The translations under genes were made by a program, and so were the position numbers. 21,187 nucleotides of DNA from Burkholderiales bacterium (lineage in GTDB: Bacteria > Pseudomonadota > Gammaproteobacteria > Burkholderiales > JAEUOS01), in the NCBI GenBank assembly GCA_947456845.1, contig CANGUJ010000017.1, positions 1 through 21,187 on the forward strand, in the 5' to 3' direction. Numbering within the stretch: position 1 is the first letter of the stretch; each line of letters begins with the position of its first letter. Below the pieces are notes generated by a model that had not been told where the DNA came from, searched no databases, and saw only the letters and a list, made by a program, of their open reading frames with translations. Below are positions 1-9,406 of this stretch, piece by piece.

Positions 1-85
1 ACCAGTATGCGCGCCCCGCGCGCGGCCGCCTGAAGGTTCAACGCGGCACCTCGCGCGGATTTCCGGTGGGGTAAGCGCTGTCCGT

Positions 86-109
86 GTACCCGGTGCGACA
101 ACCGGGCAC
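86..109 (-). terminator. Possible weak hairpin terminator after ugd
   Basis: A 6-bp perfect stem (CCCGGT at 89-94, ACCGGG at 101-106) with a 6-nt loop begins five bases past the ugd stop codon, and GT/AC pairs outside one mismatch could extend it. No T-run follows on the minus strand, so it is at best a weak or Rho-assisted terminator. Bases 1-85 show no gene or other recognisable signal. Confidence 0.3.
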
Positions 110-111
110 GT

Positions 112-1470
112 TCATTTGCGGATGAACCCGGCGGTCCCGTGCCGCAGGTCCGGGCGCCCGAGCGGGTAATACTCGAAGCCGAGGTCGCGGGTCATCACCG
201 GATCATAGAGATTGCGCCCATCGAATATCGCCGGGGTGACAAGCGACTGCCTGAGGCGTCCGAAGTCGGGGCTGCGGAACTCCTTCCACTCCGTGACGAT
301 CACCAGCGCCTCGGCGCCTTCGACTGCCTGCATGGGGTTATCCGCGTAGCCGATACGCTTGTCGTCGCCGAACACGCGCCGCGCTTCATGCATGGCCACC
401 GGGTCGTAGGCGGTGACCGTCGCGCCGCGTTCGAGCAGTTCGCCGATCAACTCCCGCGCGGGCGCTTCGCGCATGTCATCGGTGTTCGGCTTGAATGCCA
501 GCCCCCAGACGGCGAATCGCTTGCCGCTCAGGTCCTCGCCGAAGCGCTTGACGATCTTGCCGGCGAGCACCCTCTTTTGCGTCTCGTTGACCGCCTCCAC
601 CGCATCGAGTATGCGGAACGGCAGGCCGACCTCGCCGGCGGTGCGCTGCAAGGCCTGCACATCCTTGGGAAAGCACGAGCCGCCGTAGCCGCAACCGGCA
701 TACAGGAAGTGGTAGCCGATGCGCGGATCCGAACCGATGCCCTGGCGCACCAGTTCCACGTCGGCGCCGAGCTTTTCGGCCAGGTTGGCGATCTCGTTCA
801 TGAACGAGATGCGGGTAGCCAGCATTGCGTTGGCCGCATACTTGGTCAGCTCGGCCGAGCGGATGTCCATGAAGATCATGCGTTCATGGTTGCGCTGAAA
901 CGGCGCGTACAGGGCGCGCATCGCGTTGCGGGCACGCTCGTCGCTGGCGCCTATGACCACGCGGTCGGGCTTCATGAAATCGTCGACCGCGGCACCTTCC
1001 TTTAGAAACTCGGGATTGGAGACCACGGAAAACTCGATCGCCACGCCGCGCGCGGCGAGTTCTTCGGCGATCGCCGCGCGCACCCGGTCGGCCGTGCCCA
1101 CGGGGACCGTCGACTTGTCCACCACCACCTTGGCCTGGGTCATGTGCCGTCCGATGTTACGCGCGGCAGCCGTGACGTACTTGAGGTCGGCGGAGCCATC
1201 CTCGTCCGGCGGTGTGCCCACCGCAATGAACTGGATGTCGCCATGCGCGACGGCCTCGGCCACGTCGGTCGTGAAGCGGATTCGTCCGGCTGCCCGGTTG
1301 CGTGCGACCATTTCCTTCAGGCCGGGCTCGAAAATCGGGATGCCGCCCTCATTGAGGATGCGGATTTTGCCGGCATCCACGTCCAGGCAGACGACATCGT
1401 TGCCGACCTCGGCAAAGCATGCGCCCGTCACCAGTCCGACGTAGCCCGTGCCGATCATGGTTACTTTCAT
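112..1470 (-). CDS. ugd: UDP-glucose 6-dehydrogenase
   Basis: Cytoplasmic enzyme that oxidises UDP-glucose to UDP-glucuronate with two NAD+, supplying uronic acid precursors for capsule, exopolysaccharide or LPS. The 452-residue product opens with the Rossmann motif GTGYVGLVTG (residues 7-16) and carries the catalytic-cysteine motif GGSCFPKD with Cys266, plus the C-terminal UDP-binding domain (about 310-440). The frame is open further upstream, but the ATG at 1470 is chosen because the family begins exactly with MKVTMIGTGYVG and a GGAGGTGG ribosome binding site lies just upstream. It follows lapB after 59 bp, the usual betaproteobacterial neighbour. Length and all key residues are normal. Identity as a UDP-sugar dehydrogenase is secure; UDP-glucose rather than another UDP-sugar is the family default. 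Confidence 0.95.
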   Translation of the reverse strand: MKVTMIGTGYVGLVTGACFAEVGNDVVCLDVDAGKIRILNEGGIPIFEPGLKEMVARNRAAGRIRFTTDVAEAVAHGDIQFIAVGTPPDEDGSADLKYVTAAARNIGRHMTQAKVVVDKSTVPVGTADRVRAAIAEELAARGVAIEFSVVSNPEFLKEGAAVDDFMKPDRVVIGASDERARNAMRALYAPFQRNHERMIFMDIRSAELTKYAANAMLATRISFMNEIANLAEKLGADVELVRQGIGSDPRIGYHFLYAGCGYGGSCFPKDVQALQRTAGEVGLPFRILDAVEAVNETQKRVLAGKIVKRFGEDLSGKRFAVWGLAFKPNTDDMREAPARELIGELLERGATVTAYDPVAMHEARRVFGDDKRIGYADNPMQAVEGAEALVIVTEWKEFRSPDFGRLRQSLVTPAIFDGRNLYDPVMTRDLGFEYYPLGRPDLRHGTAGFIRK

Positions 1471-1529
1471 CTGCCACCTCCCGGATTTGCTTGAACAGTT
1501 GCCCGATGTGCCGCACGCGATCACCGCCT

Positions 1530-2705
1530 TCACTGCGAGGGGCCGATCTCCTCCACCCGCCGCGGGGGATAAGTCCCCCAGCCGTTGCAGCCCGGGCAGC
1601 GCCAGAAGTACTGGCGCGCCTTGAAGCCGCAATTTTCGCACGTGTAGCGCGTGAGCCTGTGTGTGTGCGCGTGGACCAGGTCCTTGACCACCTGCAGGTC
1701 GGCGACCCGCTCGGCCGGCGCCAGCATGAGTTGCGCATCGAGCAGCCTGTCGAGGCCCTGCAGGGTCTGGCTGCGCCGCAATTCATCGCGCACGACCCGA
1801 TAGGCCGCCTGTGCGCCGTCGAGTTCGAGCGACAGATCGAACACCTGGTCCAGAAGGTCGACGGACGGATACTGGGCAAGGTAGCCGGAAAGCAGGGTCA
1901 GGCCTTCGCGCACCCGCCCCTGCGCCCGGTAGCTGTCGGTCAGGCGCTGGCCGACCAGCGCAAGATACTGCGGGTCCTGTGATTCGATGCGCTGCCAGGC
2001 CTCGACGGCCGCGTCGTGCCGCCCCGCAAGGGCCTCGATGTCGCCCAGGATCATCGTGGCGCGGACCGCCGTGCGGTTGGCCGCGAGCGCTGCCAGGGCG
2101 TTGGCTCGCGCCTCATCGGGGCGCGACTCGCCCAGCCGCCTGGCCGCCAGTTCGCAATGGAAATGCGCGATTGCCGCCTGTTGCGATCCGCCGCCCTCGC
2201 TCTCGATCTCGCGCGCCGCCGCGATCGCGCGCTCCCAATCCTTTTCGAGCTGGTAAATCTCGAGAAGAAACGTGCGCGCCCGCGCGGCGTACGGCGTTCC
2301 GGCGAGCTTGGAAAGCACCTCCTCTGCGCGATCGAGCAGGCCGATCTTGAGATAGTCCTGCCCGAGTTCGAAGAACGCATGCAGCCGGTCGGACTCGGCG
2401 AGATCGGGACGATTGACCAGGCTCGAGTGCATGCGTATGGCGCGATCGATTTCCCCGCGGCGGCGAAACAGGTTGCCGAGCGCGAAATGGAGTTCGATGG
2501 TCTCCGGGTCGACCTTCACGACCTCGATGAAGGCGTCGATGGCCTTGTCGGGCTCCTCGTTGAGCAGGAATCCGAGGCCGCGGAAATACGAGGTCGGCAG
2601 GGCCCGCGACTGGGAGACGAGGTGGCGAATGTCGACCCGAGCCGCGACCCAGCCGAGGCCGAAGAACAGCGGCACGACCAGCAACCACCAGAGTTCGATT
2701 TCCAT
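1530..2705 (-). CDS. lapB: Lipopolysaccharide assembly protein B (TPR/rubredoxin-like)
   Basis: LapB (YciM) is an inner-membrane-anchored regulator of LPS synthesis; in E. coli it directs FtsH-dependent turnover of LpxC. The 391-residue product has an N-terminal membrane anchor (about residues 5-21), a long series of TPR helices (about 40-340, for example the segment around PDKAIDAFIEVVKVDPETIE) and a C-terminal rubredoxin-like metal site with two CxxC pairs (Cys356/359 and Cys370/373). All four cysteines are intact. The ATG at 2705 directly precedes the anchor, with GGGAAC upstream as a plausible ribosome binding site. It lies 27 bp after lapA, its usual partner, in the same orientation, and upstream of ugd. 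Length matches the family (about 390 residues). Confidence 0.95.
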   Translation of the reverse strand: MEIELWWLLVVPLFFGLGWVAARVDIRHLVSQSRALPTSYFRGLGFLLNEEPDKAIDAFIEVVKVDPETIELHFALGNLFRRRGEIDRAIRMHSSLVNRPDLAESDRLHAFFELGQDYLKIGLLDRAEEVLSKLAGTPYAARARTFLLEIYQLEKDWERAIAAAREIESEGGGSQQAAIAHFHCELAARRLGESRPDEARANALAALAANRTAVRATMILGDIEALAGRHDAAVEAWQRIESQDPQYLALVGQRLTDSYRAQGRVREGLTLLSGYLAQYPSVDLLDQVFDLSLELDGAQAAYRVVRDELRRSQTLQGLDRLLDAQLMLAPAERVADLQVVKDLVHAHTHRLTRYTCENCGFKARQYFWRCPGCNGWGTYPPRRVEEIGPSQ

Positions 2706-2732
2706 CCCGTTCCCGTCGATATCAGCGCACGC

Positions 2733-2984
2733 TTATTGCGCGGCATCGCCCGGCGGCGCGCCGGACCGCGCCGAAAGGCGGCGCATGCGCAGCAGGCGGG
2801 GCAGGAGGGCGAGCAGCGTTAGGACCACGCCAAGCACGAAAAACAGCAACAGCATCAGGATCAGGGGTGCGCGCCATTCGAGGTCGAAATAGAACCGCAG
2901 CGTCGCCGGTTCGTAGTTTTTCTGCGCGAACAGGAAAAACACCACCAGCAGGAAAACGCGCAGGAGGCCGGTGAGGTAGCCCAT
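2733..2984 (-). CDS. lapA: Lipopolysaccharide assembly protein A (LapA domain)
   Basis: Small inner-membrane protein that works with LapB in LPS assembly. The 83-residue product has two hydrophobic segments (about residues 4-20 and 41-62) separated by a short loop with the sequence QKNYEPATLRFYFDLEWRAP, typical of the LapA/DUF1049 family. A basic, arginine-rich tail follows. The frame is open upstream to 3197, but that extension runs through an intrinsic terminator and has no membrane-protein character, so the ATG at 2984 is chosen. The ribosome binding site is poor and lies inside a small hairpin that abuts the start codon. Located 27 bp before lapB, as in most gamma- and betaproteobacteria. 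Confidence 0.9.
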   Translation of the reverse strand: MGYLTGLLRVFLLVVFFLFAQKNYEPATLRFYFDLEWRAPLILMLLLFFVLGVVLTLLALLPRLLRMRRLSARSGAPPGDAAQ

Positions 2985-3001
2985 CAGCGGCAATCCCGCT
3001 G
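2985..3001 (-). promoter_or_regulatory. Hairpin abutting the lapA start codon
   Basis: A 6-bp perfect inverted repeat (CAGCGG at 2985-2990, CCGCTG at 2996-3001, 5-nt loop) ends immediately before the lapA ATG and covers the only purine-rich stretch that could serve as its ribosome binding site. In the mRNA it could limit initiation. The structure is seen directly; a regulatory role is inference. Confidence 0.35.
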
Positions 3002-3020
3002 CGCGCGGACCACGGACGGG

Positions 3021-3045
3021 AAAAAAAAACGGCACCCAAGTGCCG
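3021..3045 (-). terminator. Intrinsic terminator after ihfB
   Basis: On the minus strand a 6-bp GC-rich stem (CGGCAC / GTGCCG, 3030-3035 and 3040-3045) with a 4-nt loop is followed at once by nine T residues (the A-run at 3021-3029 on the plus strand). This is a textbook Rho-independent terminator, 24 bases past the ihfB stop and 36 bases before the lapA start. It should end most cmk-rpsA-ihfB transcripts and lower lapA-lapB expression unless there is read-through or a promoter in the short gap. Confidence 0.85.
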
Positions 3046-3069
3046 CCGGAATCGCAAGGCGCGCCGCGC

Positions 3070-3423
3070 TCAATTCCCAGCGACCGCCATGTCCGCCGAA
3101 GCAACGCGCGGGGCGGCCAGGCGGGCTGCCGCCTCTTCGTTGAGCCGCGCGTCAACGCGGTCGCGCAACTCCTTGCCCGCCTTGAAGTGAGGCACATGCT
3201 TTTCAGGCACGTGCACCTTCTCGCCGGATTTCGGGTTGCGCCCGACGCGCGGCGGCCGGTAGTTCAGACCGAAGCTGCCGAAACCACGAATTTCGATGCG
3301 CTGGCCGCGCGCGAGGCTTTCCGCCATCGCATCGAGAATGGTCTTGACGGCGAAGTCGGCATCCTTCGCCACCAACTGCGGATAGCGTGCCGCGAGGCGC
3401 GCGATCAGGTCGGATTTGGTCAT
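3070..3423 (-). CDS. ihfB: Integration host factor subunit beta
   Basis: DNA-bending nucleoid protein that pairs with IHF-alpha. The 117-residue product matches the HU/IHF fold from MTKSDLIARLAARYPQL through the beta-arm signature (about residues 46-65, GFGSFGLNYRPPRVGRNPKS), including the conserved proline of the DNA-intercalating tip region. After the core ends (about residue 95) there is an alanine-rich tail of roughly 20 residues, longer than the 94-residue E. coli protein but common in betaproteobacteria. It sits 27 bp downstream of rpsA, a strongly conserved pairing that distinguishes IhfB from HU or IhfA. Only a weak ribosome binding site is visible. A strong terminator follows. Confidence 0.95.
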   Translation of the reverse strand: MTKSDLIARLAARYPQLVAKDADFAVKTILDAMAESLARGQRIEIRGFGSFGLNYRPPRVGRNPKSGEKVHVPEKHVPHFKAGKELRDRVDARLNEEAAARLAAPRVASADMAVAGN

Positions 3424-3450
3424 GCCCGGCGCGTTTTCGAAAAAGAACCG

Positions 3451-5160
<1,710 letters not shown>

Positions 5161-5279
5161 TGAGAGGACCTGCGGTTGGCCCGCACCGCGCATTTCCTGG
5201 GCAGGAAGCGGCCGGGGAAGTTGTCAACGATACCCGCCCATTGCCGGACCGGTATCACCTTTGCTGCAGAAACGACCAG

Positions 5280-6011
5280 CTAATGCTGGGCTTGCGCCCC
5301 TTGATACCAGAGACATACCGCATCCACAGCCTCGTCGATCGACAGTGCGGTGGTGTCGAGCACCCTGGCGTCGGCCGCGCGCTTGAGCGGAGCCACGCTG
5401 CGCGCTGAATCACGCTCGTCTCGTTCGACCAGTTCGGCCAGGACAGCGGCCAGAACGGTGTCGAAAGGGGCGCGAATAATAGCACTATTTTCTTTTTCGA
5501 TCAAACCTTTAGGTGCATCGGCGGCGTCCTGCGCGGCGGCCAGTTGCAGCGCGCGGCGACGCGCCCTTTCGGCGACATCGGCGGTCAGAAAAACCTTCAA
5601 GCCGGCGTCCGGGAAGACCACGGTTGCCATGTCTCGCCCGTCGGCCACTAGACCCGGGGCCTGACGGAACCTCTGCTGCCGCGCGAGCAGAGCCGCCCGC
5701 AAGAGCGGCAGCGTCGCGATGCGCGAGGCGGTTCGCCCGCCCTCTTCGGACCGTACGTCCGCGGTCACGTCCCTGCCGGCCAGCAGGACACCGCCGTCCC
5801 GGAACTCCAGGTCCATGGCGGCACCGCAACCGGCGAGCGCCGCCTCGTCGTCAAGGCTGATGCCCGCAATGCGCGCTGCCACCCCGGCCGCGCGGTAGAT
5901 CGCTCCGCTGTCCAGATAGTGGAAGCCGAGCCGCTGCGCGACGCGCTGGGCGACCGCGCCCTTTCCGGAGGCCGAGGGGCCGTCGATGGCGATCACGGGG
6001 ACAACTGGCAT
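5280..6011 (-). CDS. cmk: Cytidylate kinase with an unusual LID insertion
   Basis: Phosphorylates CMP and dCMP with ATP in pyrimidine nucleotide metabolism. The 243-residue product has the P-loop GPSASGKG (11-18), the CMP-site motif LDSGAIYR (33-40), DGRDM (124-128) and the RDERDSARSVAPL motif near 197-209, so all catalytic regions are present. The ATG at 6011 matches the family start (PVIAIDGPSASGKG shortly after Met); the upstream open frame is not homologous. Compared with E. coli Cmk, about 21 extra residues lie between RRALQL and ERDERD (around 158-195), in the LID region. Part of this (residues 168-180, bases 5472-5510) is coded by DNA of only about 31% G+C, far below its surroundings. 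The frame is intact, so the enzyme is probably functional. Heads the rpsA-ihfB run. Confidence 0.93.
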   Translation of the reverse strand: MPVVPVIAIDGPSASGKGAVAQRVAQRLGFHYLDSGAIYRAAGVAARIAGISLDDEAALAGCGAAMDLEFRDGGVLLAGRDVTADVRSEEGGRTASRIATLPLLRAALLARQQRFRQAPGLVADGRDMATVVFPDAGLKVFLTADVAERARRRALQLAAAQDAADAPKGLIEKENSAIIRAPFDTVLAAVLAELVERDERDSARSVAPLKRAADARVLDTTALSIDEAVDAVCLWYQGAQAQH

Positions 6012-6044
6012 GCGCGGGCGTGAGTTTCCTTGCTGGGGGCGCGC

Positions 6045-6050
6045 ATTGTA
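6045..6050 (-). promoter_or_regulatory. Candidate -10 box upstream of cmk
   Basis: TACAAT on the minus strand (one mismatch to TATAAT) lies 33 bases before the cmk ATG, in the 118-bp gap after the GGDEF-EAL gene. No good -35 hexamer is found 16-18 bp further upstream, so this is only a candidate. Confidence 0.3.
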
Positions 6051-6129
6051 AGGCCAGCGGCCAACACCCGTAGAAGCGCCGCCGCGCCCGCGGACCGGCC
6101 CCGCCGACGAGACTGTCCCGCCGTGCGGC

Positions 6130-9100
6130 TCAGTGCAGCCCGCCGTGCTTGGTGATTTCGAGGTGGTCCCACAGTTCCATGGTGCGGTCTGCGCCGTGCA
6201 GGGTACGCACGAACTGCAGCAGGCGCTCGTCAGCGATGAAACTGGCCGAGGACGGCGCCGCCAAGAGACGCGCGGGCGACTGCGGCTTTGCCACGGCATA
6301 GCCCTGCACATAGTCGACGCCCGCCTCGGCGAGCGCCTCTAGGGTCTGGCGGTCCTCCACCCATTCCGCGATGGTTTTCATGCCGAGGTTGCGCGCCAGG
6401 CTGACGATCGCCTCGACGATCGCGAGGTTCGAGGGATGGCTCCGCACGCCGACGATGAAGTTGCCGTCGATCTTGAGCACATCGGCAGGCAGTTCCTTGA
6501 GGTAGGAAAAAGAGGTGTAACCCGCGCCGAAGTCGTCGAGCGCGATCTTGGCTCCGAAACTGCGCACCCGGTCGATGAAACGGCGCGTGTTCTCGAGATC
6601 GTGCAGGGCGACGCTTTCGGTGATCTCTATGCACAGCCGTCCGGCGGCGTGCACATACTGCGACAGCAGGGCGAAGGCGTCCTGCACGAACCGTTCATCG
6701 TTGAGTGATGCGCCCGACAGGTTCACACAGACGAATTGGGTCTTCTTGAGGCTGTCGTAGTTGGCATCGATCCAGGCCAGGACCGTGGCGATCACCCAGC
6801 GGTCGATCACGCCGATCCGGCCGTTGTTTTCGGCCACCGATATGATCGAGGCGGCCGACACGACCGTGTTGTCCGCCTCGCGCATGCGCAGGAGCACTTC
6901 GAAATTGAGGGACTCCTGTGGCGACTGCAGCGACATGATCGGCTGCATCTCCAGGAACAGGCCATCATGGGCGGCCGAAGAGCCGAGCCGCTCGATCAGG
7001 CGCAGTTCCGCCTGGCGCTGGCGGAACGCGGTGGCGTTCTTCTCGTAGACCAGCAGTCCGTCGCCAAGCCCGGACTTCGCCTCGCGGCAAGCCCGGTCGG
7101 CCGCCGAAATGGCATCCTTGGCACTGGTTCCCTGCCCGACCTCGACCAGGCCGATGGAGCCGCGCACCTGGAAAGCCTTGTCCCCGATACGGTAGGCTTT
7201 CGTACCGATCTGTTCGACGATGCCGCGACAGGTCCAGGCGGCCGACTGAATCGGCGTTCCAGGCAGGACGATGACGAATTCGTCCCCCCCCACACGTCCG
7301 ACCCGCTGGCCCTGCGCGAGCATTTCGCGCACCCGCTCGCATACCTGGATCAACACCTCGTCGCCCGCCGCATGTCCATAGAGGTCGTTGATCAGCTTGA
7401 AGCGGTCCAGGTCGAGGTAGGCAATGGCCAGCGGCTGGCCGGCAGCGAGCCCTGCCAGGGCCTCCTCGAGCGCCCGCTCCACGCCGCGCCGGTTGAGCAC
7501 GCCGGTGAGAGGATCGTTTTCGGCCAGAAACCGCAGGCGCTCCGACGCTTTCGATTTTTCCGTCACATCCTGCAGGGAGCCCTCGATCTTGTCGTTGGCG
7601 AAGGTCGCCTTGACCAGAAAGCGCTTCTGTCCCGAGCCGATGGCGTCCCCGGGCGGAGCATGCATCGCCGGGACCCTTGTGAGGTTGCCGAGCCCGCACA
7701 CTTCAATCTCCTGGGGCGAAGTCGCCGCAAGCATCGCCTGCATTTTCTCCCAGGAGCCTTCCTCAAAATAGTCGTTCCAATGGCTGGTGCCGTCGCAAGC
7801 AACAATCCCCAGCATGTCGAGAAGGGCAGGGTTGCCGCGCTCTAGGAAGCCCTTTCCATCGAGCGTAAACAACCCGATCGGCATCGCCTCATATGTGCTG
7901 CGCATCGCATTTTGCGCCAGGACCCGCTGTGCTCGCTCCTGCCGCAGCTGCTCGGCGATGGCCATGGACGCAATGAGGCTGGAAGACAGCGAAGCGGTAA
8001 CGCTGTTGAACGCCCCGATCAAACTCTTGAAACCCAAGGCCGCGGCAATCACCTCAAAAAAACTCGCAAACAGGGTGATCCCGAGCGCCGCCGCGTACCA
8101 GACCGCGACCTTGGATCGCGTGAAAACGACAATCCTTCCCAAAAAGAACAGCAGGATGCCGATGCCAAGGATCGTCGTCACCCAAAAGAACGGCAAAAAC
8201 GAGGCGAGCGGAAGTGCGACCGCCAACAACATGATGACGACACACGACCAACGCGCCACCACCATGAGAGGCGCATATCCAACACGCTTCAGGTCGTCGG
8301 CGAACAGGCGAGCAAACAGCGTATAAGTCAGTACATAGAAGGTGGCAACCGAGATCTTCTTGACCGGCAGCACCCAGTCCGGAGGCAGCGACTGCTCCAG
8401 CCACTGCCCATCCCAGCCTGCCGAAATGGCTGCCATGCGCAAATTGGACACCAGCCAAGCGGCAAAGAGAACGTAGATCCATTCGCGGCTGATCAGCGCC
8501 GTCATCAGCATGAACCCGGCGAGCAGAAGCAGGCCTCCATCGACCAGACCGGAGTTTCGGTGGAATTTCTGGGTGGAAGCCACGAGATCGGGAACGGCCC
8601 AGAGCAGGGCTGAAATGCGCGCCGGACCCGATGATCTGATCTGGCACAGCACTTCACTACCGGTACTGGCAGGCGGAACCTCCACGCTGAAGCCAGCCTT
8701 GACCCCGGCTAACCGACCGCTCGAACCCTGGCGATCCGCATGCCCCAGCAGAGTCAATCCCTCCGCCAGCCAGCACGACACGCCCATGGCATGCCGGGAG
8801 GGTAATTCCACAACCGAGCGGCTATCCCCGGGCAACGCGGCCGGCATGGTGAAGCCGACCCATACCGGCGCTTCGGAAAGCTTCGTATCGTAGTGGCGAA
8901 CCGCCAAAGCCTGTGCGAGCCGAGTGCGCGCCTCGTCAGGCGAAATCGAACCGCTCTCGGACTCGTCCTGAACGTACCTTATGTCCAGCGGCACGCCTCC
9001 GCCCGCGGGATACTGATACGGCCACATTGCAAGCGCGATCAGCGAAATGATGCCGATCATCAATGGCACGACATACTGACCGAAGCGATACAGCGCCTCC

Positions 9101-9159
9101 TCCACGCCGAGATTGAGCGCCGCCCAGCGGGCGGGCGTCCGAGGATTGGAGGTGAACAT
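6130..9159 (-). CDS. Membrane diguanylate cyclase/phosphodiesterase (7TM-PAS-GGDEF-EAL)
   Basis: Predicted bifunctional cyclic-di-GMP enzyme of 1009 residues. From the N-terminus it has one membrane helix (about 29-46), a periplasmic domain (about 50-200), a block of about seven helices (204-400) resembling 7TMR-DISM sensors, a PAS-like region (about 420-535), a GGDEF domain (about 545-705) with intact GGDEF at 624-628, and an EAL domain (about 715-970). The EAL signature reads EVL (754-756), but the other expected catalytic residues are present: Asn813 (VNLSG), Glu845 with Glu848, DDFGAG (875-880), Lys896, Glu932 and QGY (952-954). No RxxD inhibitory site precedes GGDEF. Both activities are therefore possible. 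The ATG at 9159 has no clear ribosome binding site; a GTG at residue 19 is an alternative. It lies 247 bp downstream of the acyltransferase gene on the same strand. Confidence 0.88.
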   Translation of the reverse strand: MFTSNPRTPARWAALNLGVEEALYRFGQYVVPLMIGIISLIALAMWPYQYPAGGGVPLDIRYVQDESESGSISPDEARTRLAQALAVRHYDTKLSEAPVWVGFTMPAALPGDSRSVVELPSRHAMGVSCWLAEGLTLLGHADRQGSSGRLAGVKAGFSVEVPPASTGSEVLCQIRSSGPARISALLWAVPDLVASTQKFHRNSGLVDGGLLLLAGFMLMTALISREWIYVLFAAWLVSNLRMAAISAGWDGQWLEQSLPPDWVLPVKKISVATFYVLTYTLFARLFADDLKRVGYAPLMVVARWSCVVIMLLAVALPLASFLPFFWVTTILGIGILLFFLGRIVVFTRSKVAVWYAAALGITLFASFFEVIAAALGFKSLIGAFNSVTASLSSSLIASMAIAEQLRQERAQRVLAQNAMRSTYEAMPIGLFTLDGKGFLERGNPALLDMLGIVACDGTSHWNDYFEEGSWEKMQAMLAATSPQEIEVCGLGNLTRVPAMHAPPGDAIGSGQKRFLVKATFANDKIEGSLQDVTEKSKASERLRFLAENDPLTGVLNRRGVERALEEALAGLAAGQPLAIAYLDLDRFKLINDLYGHAAGDEVLIQVCERVREMLAQGQRVGRVGGDEFVIVLPGTPIQSAAWTCRGIVEQIGTKAYRIGDKAFQVRGSIGLVEVGQGTSAKDAISAADRACREAKSGLGDGLLVYEKNATAFRQRQAELRLIERLGSSAAHDGLFLEMQPIMSLQSPQESLNFEVLLRMREADNTVVSAASIISVAENNGRIGVIDRWVIATVLAWIDANYDSLKKTQFVCVNLSGASLNDERFVQDAFALLSQYVHAAGRLCIEITESVALHDLENTRRFIDRVRSFGAKIALDDFGAGYTSFSYLKELPADVLKIDGNFIVGVRSHPSNLAIVEAIVSLARNLGMKTIAEWVEDRQTLEALAEAGVDYVQGYAVAKPQSPARLLAAPSSASFIADERLLQFVRTLHGADRTMELWDHLEITKHGGLH

Positions 9160-9302
9160 GACGGGTTATCGGGAGGTCTCAACCATCGATGCGGCGCAAG
9201 GCCCCAGCGGAGCAAAGTCGCAACCTGTGCGCGCTGCGGGGAATGTCCTACAAGTCTACTCTTTCACCAATGTGGCAAGGCTCGGGACATCGCCAGAACG
9301 TC

Positions 9303-9342
9303 CGGAGCCTCGAAGCGGTTGCACGCCGACTTCGAGGCTCCG
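9303..9342. repeat. 13-bp perfect inverted repeat, possible bidirectional terminator
   Basis: Arms CGGAGCCTCGAAG (9303-9315) and CTTCGAGGCTCCG (9330-9342) are perfect complements around a 14-nt loop. The element sits 65 bp past the acyltransferase stop and 144 bp before the GGDEF-EAL start. There is no T-run on either side beyond AGTTTG on the plus strand, so classical intrinsic termination is uncertain. It could be a Rho-assisted terminator, an mRNA 3' stabiliser or an operator. The remainder of 9160-9406 shows no gene. Confidence 0.6.
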
Positions 9343-9406
9343 AGTTTGCTGGTTCCGGGCGGGCACGCACAGGCCCAGGTCCTTGCCGCCCAGAAAGGTT
9401 GCGGCG

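Noticed and set aside
5222..5227. Perfect TTGACA on the minus strand, 62 bp upstream of rpsA
   Set aside because: No acceptable -10 hexamer occurs 16-18 bp downstream, so I do not call a promoter.
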